Part shown: in pieces, positions 1 to 7,841 of the stretch
Numbering within the stretch: the first letter of the stretch is position 1
Layout: the number at the start of each line of letters is the position of its first letter
NCBI GenBank assembly: GCA_900473045.1
Contig: UCKS01000029.1
Span: 1-64,000 of the forward strand
Direction of reading: 5' to 3'
Source of the DNA: Hyphomicrobiales bacterium
GTDB lineage: Bacteria > Pseudomonadota > Alphaproteobacteria > Rhizobiales > Rhizobiaceae
Length of the DNA: 64,000 nt
Made by a program: the position numbers and the translations under genes
Notes under the pieces: model-generated
What the model saw: only the letters and a program-made list of their open reading frames with translations
Told to the model about the DNA's origin: nothing
Database searches by the model: none

Positions 1-525
1 TTCCGGCTCGGCGCAGACAAGAACCGCATCGTGAATCATCTCATCTATCCCATTCCGGAACCATCGCTACCATTCCTTGGCGTACATCTGACGCCGATGA
101 TCGGCGGGTTCGTGACGGTCGGTCCCAACGCCGTGCTGGCGTTTGCCCGCAACGGATACCGATTTGGCAACATCAGCCCCAAGGATCTCTGGGAAATGGT
201 TCGTTTTCCCGGGTTTCGCCACGTCATGGCACGCAACATGCGCTACGGGCTGGGCGAGATGGCCAACGCGCTCAGCCGCCGCCGGTACCTTGCGCTGTGC
301 CAACGCTATTGCCCGGAGTTGGAACTGGCGGATCTGCATCCGCATCCCGCTGGTATCCGCGCCCAGGCGGTCAGCCGCGACGGCCGACTGCTGCACGATT
401 TCCTGATTGAACGCACGGCCCGAACGGTTCATGTGCTCAACGCCCCATCACCGGCCGCCACCTCAGCACTGCCTATCGGCAAACATATTGCCGATATCGC
501 CGAGGCACATTTCCGCCGCTCGTAA
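1..525 (+). CDS. lhgO: L-2-hydroxyglutarate oxidase, C-terminal part (5' end outside window)
   Basis: The reading frame is open from base 1 and encodes the last 174 residues of a LhgO/YgaF-type FAD-dependent oxidase. These enzymes oxidise L-2-hydroxyglutarate to 2-oxoglutarate and pass electrons to the membrane quinone pool. The family-typical stretch IYPIPEPSLPFLGVHLT followed by VTVGPNAVLA is visible, which in this family lies in the FAD/substrate domain of the C-terminal half. The N-terminal dinucleotide-binding motif would be upstream of the window. The gene is complete at its 3' end (TAA at 523-525) and convergent with the next gene. The truncation is only the window edge. The assignment rests on family resemblance of the visible part. 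Confidence 0.85.
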   Translation, partial: FRLGADKNRIVNHLIYPIPEPSLPFLGVHLTPMIGGFVTVGPNAVLAFARNGYRFGNISPKDLWEMVRFPGFRHVMARNMRYGLGEMANALSRRRYLALCQRYCPELELADLHPHPAGIRAQAVSRDGRLLHDFLIERTARTVHVLNAPSPAATSALPIGKHIADIAEAHFRRS

Positions 526-737
526 CTTAACTCAGCGACCGAACTGGCATTCCGAGCGCTCAGGCCCTATTAATCTATAGCGCTTCCCCAACCTCGCATC
601 TTTTTGATGCACGCGTTGCAGCATGGCTCAGAACGATAAGTAATTCCTCAAGCAGAAACAGGGCTAAGGCCTTATTTCACACACACACCTGTCTTTTAAG
701 TGCTTCCCTATTGACCGAAGGCGGTCATGGTTCAGGC

Positions 738-767
738 CTTTCAAGGCGATCTCGATTGCCTTGAAAG
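738..767. terminator. Hairpin between convergent genes
   Basis: A perfect 10-bp inverted repeat CTTTCAAGGC / GCCTTGAAAG with a 10-base loop lies between the oxidase gene and the converging amidohydrolase gene. No T-run follows on either strand, so it is a candidate structured 3' end and not a textbook intrinsic terminator. The rest of 526-807 shows no gene; it contains a short CA repeat near 678. Confidence 0.45.
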
Positions 768-807
768 CAAACCGGTGGAAGCCAAAACCCGCGCACCATT
801 TCGCCCG

Positions 808-2283
808 TCAGCATACCGGCGGTTGGGGCGGCATGACGGGTTCGTCGAAGGTGCGCTGCAGTTTGCCCCAGCCGGGTTCGTGCATATGGGCGTGCAGCCC
901 GGCACGCGCGGCCAGCGCCAGCGCCTCCTCCTGTCCAAAGGTGATCGCCGCCTCGACATCGGTCGTCAGCACCTTGCCGCCTTCCATGAGAATTTTGCCA
1001 TCGACGATGACGGTGTCGACATCGCTTCCCAGCACCTGATGGACGAGCCGGTGCACCGGCATCCACATCGGCATCAAGTGCGGTTTGCGCATGTCGATGA
1101 TGGCGATATCTGCCTTCTTACCGATTTCGAGGGATCCGATCTCATGCTCCATGCCGATGGCGCGGGCAGCGTCGATCGTGATCATCTCGAAGATCTTGCC
1201 TGGCGGCAGCAGATAGCGGTCGTGGTTGTGGAGGAGATGCTGGGTAAACTGCGCCAGCCGTGCAGTCTGCAGCATGTCGAAATGCCGGCTCGGTGCTGCG
1301 CCATCGGTGGTGATCGCTACCCGGATACCCTTGGACATCATTTCCATAATCGGCGTCGAGCGTCCGGGAGGCGCGTGGGTGACGTGGGTGCCGGTTTCGG
1401 CAAGGATATCCATTTCCTCATGCGAAATGCCCCAACAATGCTGGAGGTGGATGTCAGGTCCCAGCAACGCATTCTCCTTGTCCTGGAAGGCCATGCGGAT
1501 TTGTCCCGCAAAGGCATCGGAATGCAGACGCACACCCCATTTACGGGCGGTTTCACGCACACGGCGCGCCTGATAGCGATCGTTTTCCGTCAGTTTAACC
1601 GCTTGGTCCGGTGACGAGGCGTTCGACGGCTCGACCGACGGAACGATGGTGAAGGGGGTCAGGAAAACGCTGATGCGGCCATCGGCGCTGCCGTTCAGCG
1701 CCTTGATGACGGCTTCGCTGCCTTCGATCATCTCCTCGAAAGCGATATGCCGGCGTTCGGGCTTGCCGCTTTCCCAGCGTGTCACCGGATGCGGCCAGGG
1801 CAGACCCGAAGGGCCGACGCAGATGATCTCGCGCAGTCCGATTTCGCTATAGGCGCGGGCATGATTGATGGCAAAGATCGGATCGTCGGCGCGCGGCATC
1901 GAGGTGATGATACTGGCGCCGGTGGTCACGCCGGCACGAAGCCGCTCGAGACCGGAGACGAGGCCGTCCGCATACCAGTAGTCGCGGGTCACATAATGAT
2001 AATATGTCGGGGTGACGACGCGCATCCACATCGCATTGGTGTCGGCCGCAACGCTGCGGATGAGAGCATGGCCCGCATGGCCATGAGCATCGATCAGCCC
2101 CGGGATAATCAGTTTGCCGCGACAGTCTATGATTGTCTTATCGGCGTGACGGGGCTCAAGCTCCTCTTTGGTGCCAATGTCGACAATTCTGTCGCCCGCA
2201 ATCGCCAGTGCTCCGTCCTCGATGATACGACGCTCCTGATCGACGGTGACAATCGTGCCGTGAAGCAGCAGATAATTTCCCAT
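808..2283 (-). CDS. Metal-dependent amidohydrolase (ATZ/TRZ-deaminase-like)
   Basis: A 491-residue amidohydrolase-superfamily enzyme, probably a cytoplasmic deaminase or hydrolase of a nitrogenous ring compound; substrate unknown. The barrel metal ligands are intact: PGLIDAHGH gives His67-x-His69, followed by His254 (VRLHSDAF), His282 (LQHCWGISHEE) and Asp327 (ITTDGA). The N-terminal beta-sandwich typical of the chlorohydrolase/deaminase branch precedes the barrel. The ATG at 2283 is chosen because GGGAGGAAACGGG lies directly upstream; an in-frame upstream start lacks such a site. The gene diverges from the binding-protein gene at 2454, with a shared GntR-type operator in the 170-bp gap. This links it to the importer and the other amidohydrolases on the plus strand. 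Unlike the two paralogues at 4121 and 9035 it keeps the canonical HxH motif. Confidence 0.85.
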   Translation of the reverse strand: MGNYLLLHGTIVTVDQERRIIEDGALAIAGDRIVDIGTKEELEPRHADKTIIDCRGKLIIPGLIDAHGHAGHALIRSVAADTNAMWMRVVTPTYYHYVTRDYWYADGLVSGLERLRAGVTTGASIITSMPRADDPIFAINHARAYSEIGLREIICVGPSGLPWPHPVTRWESGKPERRHIAFEEMIEGSEAVIKALNGSADGRISVFLTPFTIVPSVEPSNASSPDQAVKLTENDRYQARRVRETARKWGVRLHSDAFAGQIRMAFQDKENALLGPDIHLQHCWGISHEEMDILAETGTHVTHAPPGRSTPIMEMMSKGIRVAITTDGAAPSRHFDMLQTARLAQFTQHLLHNHDRYLLPPGKIFEMITIDAARAIGMEHEIGSLEIGKKADIAIIDMRKPHLMPMWMPVHRLVHQVLGSDVDTVIVDGKILMEGGKVLTTDVEAAITFGQEEALALAARAGLHAHMHEPGWGKLQRTFDEPVMPPQPPVC

Positions 2284-2348
2284 CCCGTTTCCTCCCATTT
2301 TCATAACCACCGCCACCTTGGCTGGAAAGGCGAATTTTGGCTACGATA

Positions 2349-2372
2349 ATTGTCAACAATATCATTGACAAT
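2349..2372. promoter_or_regulatory. GntR-type operator, copy 1
   Basis: ATTGTCAA and TTGACAAT form a perfect 8-bp inverted repeat around an 8-base centre. The left part also reads as the palindrome ATTGTCAACAAT, fitting ATTGTNNACAAT, which recurs at 5651 and 13259. It lies between the divergent amidohydrolase and binding-protein genes. FCD-type GntR regulators usually bind such TTGTNNACAA-like palindromes. The likely binder is the GntR protein encoded at 12500-13177. Confidence 0.65.
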
Positions 2373-2453
2373 AGAAATAGGTGAAACAATACTCCCTTCT
2401 GTCAGAGGGCTTGACTATCGAGGCTCGTCAACAATCAATAAGGGGGGGAAATC

Positions 2454-4019
2454 ATGTCCCGTGTGAAAAGCTTTATTCTTGCCGCGCTGACTGCGGCTGC
2501 CATTGCTGCGCCTGCCAGCGCAGAAACTCTTCGCTGGGGCGGACGAGCCGATATCTTCTCGCTTGATCCCTATTCGGTTCCGTCCACGTCGAACCTCGCC
2601 TTCCTCAACCACATCTATGAGGGCTTGGTGCGCTACGATGCGGACTTCAAGATCGAGCCTTCGCTGGCCACCGAATGGAAACTTATTGATGACAAGCATT
2701 GGCGCTTTACCCTGCGCAAGGGCGTGAAGTTCCACGACGGCGCCGAGTTCACGGCCGACGACGTGGTGGCTTCCTTCAAACGCGCTTCGGATGAGACCTC
2801 GCCGCTGCGCGGCAATATTCCGCTGTTCGCCGGTGTCGCCAAAGTTGATGACTACACCGTCGACATCGAAGTGACCGCGCCGACCTCGCTGTTCCTCAAC
2901 GACATCACCAATATCTTCATCTTCGATGCGACGTGGCTGAAGGCCAACAACAGCGAAAAGCCGACCGATTTTGCCTCCAAAGTCGAAGGCTACACCACGC
3001 AGCACACCAATGGCACTGGCCCCTTCAAGCTGGAAAGCCGCGTCCCGGACAGCAAGACCGTTCTCGTTGTCAATGATGGATGGTGGGATGAAAAGAAGCA
3101 CAATCTCGATCGCATCGAGTTCATGCCGATCTCGTCGGCTGCGACGCGCGTTGCTGCCGTTCTCTCCGGCGAAATCGACGTGATCGATTCAGCACCAATC
3201 CAGGATCTGCCGCGTCTCGAATCCTCGCCGGGGATCACCGTCAAGAAGCGTACCGAACTGCGGACCGTTTTCGTTGCGTTCAACCGCAAGGAAAAGCTGG
3301 AAGATGGCCGCCCGAACCCGTTCAATGACCTGCGCGTGCGCCAGGCGTTCGAAGCGTCCATCGACCGCGATCTGATCAATAAAAAAGTGATGCGTGGTCT
3401 GGCCCGTCCTTCGGGTTCACTCATCGCTCCGGAAATCTCCGGCTATGCCAAGTCGCTCGACACCTACAGCCCCGCCGATCCGGCGCGCGCCCAGCAGCTG
3501 CTGGCCGATGCCGGCATGAAGGACCTCGCCTTCACCTATATGTGCATGAACGACGAGAGCATCAACGAAGAGGATATCTGCTCGGGTATCGTCAACATGT
3601 TGAAGCGCGGCGGCTTCCAGCCGACCATGGATATCGCGCCACGCGCCGTCCAAACACCGAAGCGGACCAACGGCAAGGCAGACGTTTTTAACCTGAGCTG
3701 GGCCAACGAGCCGACGCTCGACGCCTATTCGCTGCTGTCGCAGGTCCTGTCGACCCGCAAGGGCTCAACGGGCGTTTCCAACTATGGCAACTGGTCAAAT
3801 CCGGAAATCGACAAGCTGGTCGAGCAGGCTGCCCATGAACCGGACAATACGAAGCGTCTGGCCCTTGAAGAAGCGGCCCTGAAAATCGCCAAGGATGAAA
3901 CCATGCTCATTCCTCTGCATCAGCAGCCGATCGCCTGGGCGATGCTGAGCACGGTCAAGAGCGTCGATTTCCGCGCCGACAACAAGCCACGTCATTGGCA
4001 TACCATGATGGGCAAATAA
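2454..4019 (+). CDS. ABC importer substrate-binding protein, family 5 (dipeptide/oligopeptide type)
   Basis: A 521-residue periplasmic binding protein of the DppA/OppA family. An N-terminal signal peptide of about 23 residues ends at ASA-ET. The mature protein starts with LRWGGRADIFSLDP and carries the family pattern of a conserved 'LAT-EW' plus 'FTLRKGVKFHDG' region at residues about 70-100. It captures the ligand and delivers it to the permeases encoded at 5900 and 6886. Given the amidohydrolases around it, the ligand may be a ring compound or amide and not a peptide; that is inference. The ATG at 2454 follows a purine-rich AGGGGGGG stretch. A terminator-like hairpin follows the gene, so it may be made in excess over the membrane parts. 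Confidence 0.88.
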   Translation: MSRVKSFILAALTAAAIAAPASAETLRWGGRADIFSLDPYSVPSTSNLAFLNHIYEGLVRYDADFKIEPSLATEWKLIDDKHWRFTLRKGVKFHDGAEFTADDVVASFKRASDETSPLRGNIPLFAGVAKVDDYTVDIEVTAPTSLFLNDITNIFIFDATWLKANNSEKPTDFASKVEGYTTQHTNGTGPFKLESRVPDSKTVLVVNDGWWDEKKHNLDRIEFMPISSAATRVAAVLSGEIDVIDSAPIQDLPRLESSPGITVKKRTELRTVFVAFNRKEKLEDGRPNPFNDLRVRQAFEASIDRDLINKKVMRGLARPSGSLIAPEISGYAKSLDTYSPADPARAQQLLADAGMKDLAFTYMCMNDESINEEDICSGIVNMLKRGGFQPTMDIAPRAVQTPKRTNGKADVFNLSWANEPTLDAYSLLSQVLSTRKGSTGVSNYGNWSNPEIDKLVEQAAHEPDNTKRLALEEAALKIAKDETMLIPLHQQPIAWAMLSTVKSVDFRADNKPRHWHTMMGK

Positions 4020-4048
4020 TCGCCCAAAGACCCGTTTTGACAGGAGAG

Positions 4049-4080
4049 GAGCGTTTCATGGCCGCATGAGGCGCTCTTTT
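4049..4080 (+). terminator. Intrinsic terminator-like hairpin after binding-protein gene
   Basis: GAGCG-TTT-CATG and CATG-AGG-CGCTC pair around a GCCG loop, with a 3+3 internal bulge, and are followed by TTTT. It sits 30 bases after the stop of the binding-protein gene and 41 bases before the next start. It fits a partial terminator that lowers downstream expression relative to the binding protein. Confidence 0.6.
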
Positions 4081-4120
4081 CATTTGAACTCCAGGCTCTT
4101 CAGCCGCTTCAGGAAAGACC

Positions 4121-5641
4121 ATGACATCCGATCCCCTCAACACGCTGACACTCGGCCAGCGGCCCGTGGGCCGTACTCTTTTGACCGCAGACTGGGTTCT
4201 CGCCTGGCGTAACGGTACACATCATCTCGTGCCGCGTGGCGAAATCGTCATGGAAGACGGCGCCGTTATGTTTGCCGGGCTCTCGTTTCCCGGCGAAGTT
4301 GCTCGCCGGATCGATTTCGGTGAAGCCCTTATCAGCCCCGGTCTGATCGACCTCGATGCCCTATCCGATCTCGATACGTATACGCTGGTTCACGACAACC
4401 AGCCCGGATGGGCGAGGGGACGCATCTGGCCACGATCCTATGTCGAGCGCGGCCCCTATGAAATGTATAGTGAGGAAGAGCTTGCCTTCCAGAAGCGCTT
4501 TGCGTTCGGACTTCTGCTTTTGAACGGCATCACCACCGCCGCACCGGTCGCCTCGCTTTATTATCGCGAATGGGGCGAAACCGTCGCCGAGTTCGAGGCT
4601 GCAGCCGATGCCGCCGCCGACCTTGGTCTCAGGGTATTCCTCAGTCCTGCATACCGCTCCGGCGGCATGGTGCTGGAAGCGCCGGGCAGGATGGTGCCGG
4701 TCTTTGATGAGGCGAAGGGCCTGCAGGGCCTGCACGATGCCGTATCCTTCATCGAACATCAGCACGGGCGTCACGGCGGCCTCATCAATGGCCTGCTTGC
4801 ACCGGACCGGGTGGAGACCTGCACACTGGAACTGCTGAAGCAGACCGTGGATGCGGCACGCAATCTGGATTGCCGTGCAAGGCTGCATATGGCGCAAGGA
4901 CCGCTGGAGCTCGAGACAATGCAACGGTTGCACGGAGCGAGCGGACCGCAATGGATGGCGAACCACGGGCTTTTGAGCGAACGGCTGATCGCGCCACACG
5001 CCACCTACGCCAGCAGGCAGGATCTGGAGCTTTATGCGGCCAACGGTGTATCCATCGCCCATTCGCCGCTGGTGTCGGCGCGGATGGGCAGCATGCTTCA
5101 TTCCTTTTCTGCCTGCCGTGACCTCGGCATCAATATAGGCATGGCAACGGATACCGCGCCGCCCGATATGCTGATGAACCTTCTCATGGGCCTCGCCGCC
5201 TGCCGCATCAGCGAAAAGAGGTCCGACGCCGTGCTGTCATCCGATCTGTTCGATGCCGCGACGCTCGGCGGCGCCAAAGCGCTCGGCCGGACCGACATCG
5301 GCAGGCTTGCACCGGGCACCCGCGCCGATATCGCCGTCTTCCGTCTCAACGACCCGCATATGACGCCCAGCGTCGATCCCATCACAACGCTGGTGCTTGG
5401 TGGTTCGGGCAAGGTCACCCAGGCAGTTTTTGTTGACGGGAGGCTCTCCATGCTGGAGGGCAAGCTGGCAGGTTTCGATATGTACGATGCGCGCAGGCGA
5501 GCCCAGAGCCAGTTCGAAGGTTTGGTCGCCAAATATCCTGATAGAAGCTGGGAGCACCCGCCGGTCGAGGCCTTGTTTTCGCCAAGCTATCCGTTGTGGC
5601 CGGAGAGCGGCGGCAAAGATGTTGAGGAAACGGCACCTTAA
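4121..5641 (+). CDS. Amidohydrolase-family protein lacking the HxH motif (paralogue 1)
   Basis: A 506-residue protein with the fold signature of the TRZ/ATZ amidohydrolases. The region that normally reads PGLIxxHxH here reads PGLIDLDALSDLD (residues 73-85), so the two canonical histidines are replaced by Asp79 and Leu81. The later ligands are present: His256 (RLHMAQ), His293 (APHATY) and Asp344 (MATDTAP). It therefore either binds one metal through fewer histidines, uses the aspartates, or has changed function. A close paralogue with the same substitution is encoded at 9035-10528. The gene lies between the binding protein and permease genes of one importer. Its C-terminal 80 residues continue past the barrel with a conserved ending FSPSYP shared with the paralogue. 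Substrate unknown. Confidence 0.75.
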   Translation: MTSDPLNTLTLGQRPVGRTLLTADWVLAWRNGTHHLVPRGEIVMEDGAVMFAGLSFPGEVARRIDFGEALISPGLIDLDALSDLDTYTLVHDNQPGWARGRIWPRSYVERGPYEMYSEEELAFQKRFAFGLLLLNGITTAAPVASLYYREWGETVAEFEAAADAAADLGLRVFLSPAYRSGGMVLEAPGRMVPVFDEAKGLQGLHDAVSFIEHQHGRHGGLINGLLAPDRVETCTLELLKQTVDAARNLDCRARLHMAQGPLELETMQRLHGASGPQWMANHGLLSERLIAPHATYASRQDLELYAANGVSIAHSPLVSARMGSMLHSFSACRDLGINIGMATDTAPPDMLMNLLMGLAACRISEKRSDAVLSSDLFDAATLGGAKALGRTDIGRLAPGTRADIAVFRLNDPHMTPSVDPITTLVLGGSGKVTQAVFVDGRLSMLEGKLAGFDMYDARRRAQSQFEGLVAKYPDRSWEHPPVEALFSPSYPLWPESGGKDVEETAP

Positions 5642-5650
5642 TTGCACAAA

Positions 5651-5674
5651 ATTGTCTACAATCACGTTGACAAC
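5651..5674. promoter_or_regulatory. GntR-type operator, copy 2
   Basis: ATTGTCTACAAT (5651-5662) fits the palindrome ATTGTNNACAAT found at 2349 and 13259, and the wider 24-bp layout (ATTGTCTA, 8 bases, TTGACAAC) matches copy 1 in 6 of 8 arm positions. It lies just after the first divergent-Asp amidohydrolase gene and before the permease genes, suggesting a second regulated promoter inside the locus. Confidence 0.6.
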
Positions 5675-5724
5675 TTTCAAAACCTTGTCTTAATGGGGCA
5701 CGACGAGAACAGGGGAGGCTGTAC

Positions 5725-5778
5725 GTGAGGAGCGTACGTCTCGTGGTAGTGCTGCTGGCATTGCGGCTCGTGTCCTGA
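5725..5778 (+). other. Possible 17-codon hydrophobic leader ORF with overlapping hairpin
   Basis: A GTG at 5725 stands 6 bases after a strong GGGGAGG site and opens a 17-codon frame, MRSVRLVVVLLALRLVS, ending in TGA at 5776-5778. The stop lies inside a perfect hairpin GTGTCC-TGAA-GGACAC (5770-5785). It resembles a signal-peptide start. It could be a leader peptide, the remnant of a lost binding-protein gene, or chance. The remainder of the 258-base gap (5642-5899) shows no other gene. Confidence 0.25.
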
Positions 5779-5899
5779 AGGACACACCGCTCATCTGCAC
5801 CTTTGCATTTTGCTGCCAAGCGGCAATCCCTGTCTCTGAGCGTTATTGATCGAACCGTCCGGGCAGGGTCCGTGGCTGGAGCGAAGCGGAGAGGTCACC

Positions 5900-6868
5900 A
5901 TGGTAGTCTTCATCATCAAGCGTCTCGGAAATGCAGTCCTGGTGATGCTATCCGTCGCCTTGCTCGCTTTTCTGATCTTCCGGCTTGCGGGCGATCCCGT
6001 CGAGTTGATGGTGGGCGAGCAGACATCGCAGGCCGACCGCGCGGCTCTTCGCGAGCGCCTCGGCCTGAACGACAGCCTGCCGACGCAATATATCCGTTTC
6101 GTCACCAACGCGGTGCAGGGCGATTTCGGTGTCTCTTACCGCAATGGCCAAAAAGTCCTGCCCGTGATTGCCGAGCGGTTCCCGGCGACATTGGAACTGG
6201 TCTTGGTTGCGACGCTACTCTCCTTGCTGTTTGGTCTTCCGCTGGGCATCCTGACCGCGATCCAGCGCGGCAAATGGTACACGGAGAGCCTGCAATTCCT
6301 ATCCATTGTCGGCGTGTCTCTACCGAGCTTCGTCGTCGGCATTCTTCTGATCCTTGTCTTTTCGGTGATCCTGGGCTGGGCGCCCGCGTTTGGGCGCGGC
6401 GAAGTGGTACAGATCGGTTGGTGGTCCACGGGTTTCCTGACCTCGTCCGGGCTGGCGGCGCTGATCCTGCCCTCGATCGCCTTGTCGCTCTACCAGATCA
6501 CGCTGGTGATGCGGCTGGTGCGGGCGGAAATGCTCGAAGTGCTGCGCTCCGACTATGTGAAATTTGCCCGTGCACGCGGCATCCCGCGCTGGCGCATCTA
6601 TTTCCGCCATGCCCTGCGCAACTGTCTCATGCCGGTCGTCACGATGACGGCGATGAATGTCGGGTCGCTGATCGCCTTCGCGCTGATCACCGAGACTGTC
6701 TTCCAGTGGCCGGGCATGGGCATGCTCTTCATCCAGGCTGTGACCTTCCTCGATATCCCGGTCATGGCAGCCTATCTCTGCATCATTTCCTTCATCTTCG
6801 TTGTCCTCAACATGCTGGTTGATATCGCCTACGCGGTGATTGATCCCCGCCTGCGCAACGCACGTTAA
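5900..6868 (+). CDS. ABC importer permease, DppB/OppB type
   Basis: A 322-residue inner-membrane permease with an N-terminal helix (FIIKRLGNAVLVMLSVA), the family-typical loop 'FRLAGDPVELM' and five further membrane segments. The cytoplasmic EAA-like loop is visible around residues 215-240 (LRSDYVKFARARG). It pairs with the DppC-type permease encoded 17 bases downstream. The ATG at 5900 is preferred over an upstream in-frame ATG because it follows GGAGAGG and gives the standard family N-terminus. It forms the translocation path for the ligand captured by the protein encoded at 2454. Confidence 0.9.
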   Translation: MVVFIIKRLGNAVLVMLSVALLAFLIFRLAGDPVELMVGEQTSQADRAALRERLGLNDSLPTQYIRFVTNAVQGDFGVSYRNGQKVLPVIAERFPATLELVLVATLLSLLFGLPLGILTAIQRGKWYTESLQFLSIVGVSLPSFVVGILLILVFSVILGWAPAFGRGEVVQIGWWSTGFLTSSGLAALILPSIALSLYQITLVMRLVRAEMLEVLRSDYVKFARARGIPRWRIYFRHALRNCLMPVVTMTAMNVGSLIAFALITETVFQWPGMGMLFIQAVTFLDIPVMAAYLCIISFIFVVLNMLVDIAYAVIDPRLRNAR

Positions 6869-6885
6869 GAAACGGGGCCGGTTCG

Positions 6886-7836
6886 ATGACCACTGAACTT
6901 CCGCAAACGGCCAAGGCCGCTCGACCCTCGCTGTTCAAGCGTATCCGCAACAGTGACCTCTGTTGGTCGTTCAGCCAGAGCAGATCGGCGCAGGTCAGCG
7001 CCATTCTGCTGGCGATCCTCATCCTGACGGCAATCTTTGCGCCGCTGATCGCGCCGCAGAACCCCTATGACGGGGCACTGCTCGACATGTGGAAGGCCGA
7101 ACTGCCGCCAATCTGGCAAGACGGTGGCGAGTGGCCTTATTTGCTGGGCACCGACACGCAGGGCCGCGACATGCTCTCGGCCATCCTCTACGGCACGCGC
7201 ATCTCGATCGTCATCGGCATCGCTTCCGTGGCATTGTCTCTCGTCATCGGTTTGACCGCTGGTCTGATTGCCGGATATTTCGGCGGCTTCATCGACAATC
7301 TGCTGATGCGCATCGGCGACATCATGCTCTCTATTCCGACGATCCTCGTTGCGATCCTCGTTTCCACCGTCGTGCGCCAGATGCTGCCGGAGAGCCTGCG
7401 CGAGATCGGAGCGTCGGCCGTGCTTGTCCTTGCCATCGCTCTTTCGGCCTGGGTGCAATATGCCCGGACGGTGCGTGCCCAAGCGATCGTCGAAAGCGGC
7501 AAGGACTATGTGCAGGCGGCCAAACTGATTGGCGTACCGTCCCGGCGCATCATGGCTCACCATATCCTGCCCAATACGCTGACGCCGATCATGGTCGCTG
7601 CGACGCTCAATTTCGGCATGGCTATCCTGACAGAGGCGACCCTGTCGTTCCTGGGTATCGGCATGCCGCCAAGCCAGCCTTCGCTTGGAACGTTGATCCG
7701 CATCGGCAATCAGTTCCTGTTTTCCGGTTCCTGGTGGATCGTCCTGTTCCCCGTCGCTCAACTCTGCCTGTTGGTCGTCACCGTCAATGTGCTCGGCGAT
7801 TGGCTGCGCGATGCGCTCAATCCGAAACTGAGGTAA
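6886..7836 (+). CDS. ABC importer permease, DppC/OppC type
   Basis: A 316-residue inner-membrane permease. It has the extended N-terminal cytoplasmic segment of DppC proteins, a first helix at about 38-60, then the family hallmark GTDTQGRDMLS (residues 88-98) and the EAA loop VQAAKLIGVPSRRIM (residues about 209-223). A further four to five membrane helices follow. It is the partner of the permease encoded at 5900. The gene is followed after 5 bases by the cytosine-deaminase-like gene, so transport and hydrolysis are probably co-translated. Confidence 0.9.
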   Translation: MTTELPQTAKAARPSLFKRIRNSDLCWSFSQSRSAQVSAILLAILILTAIFAPLIAPQNPYDGALLDMWKAELPPIWQDGGEWPYLLGTDTQGRDMLSAILYGTRISIVIGIASVALSLVIGLTAGLIAGYFGGFIDNLLMRIGDIMLSIPTILVAILVSTVVRQMLPESLREIGASAVLVLAIALSAWVQYARTVRAQAIVESGKDYVQAAKLIGVPSRRIMAHHILPNTLTPIMVAATLNFGMAILTEATLSFLGIGMPPSQPSLGTLIRIGNQFLFSGSWWIVLFPVAQLCLLVVTVNVLGDWLRDALNPKLR

Positions 7837-7841
7837 GTTCC

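Noticed and set aside
1-525. Truncated pseudogene
   Set aside because: The frame is open from base 1 with family-typical sequence, so the missing N-terminus is due to the window edge.
808-2316. Longer start for the amidohydrolase at 2316
   Set aside because: The ATG at 2283 has a strong GGGAGG site and gives the family-typical N-terminus; the extension has neither.
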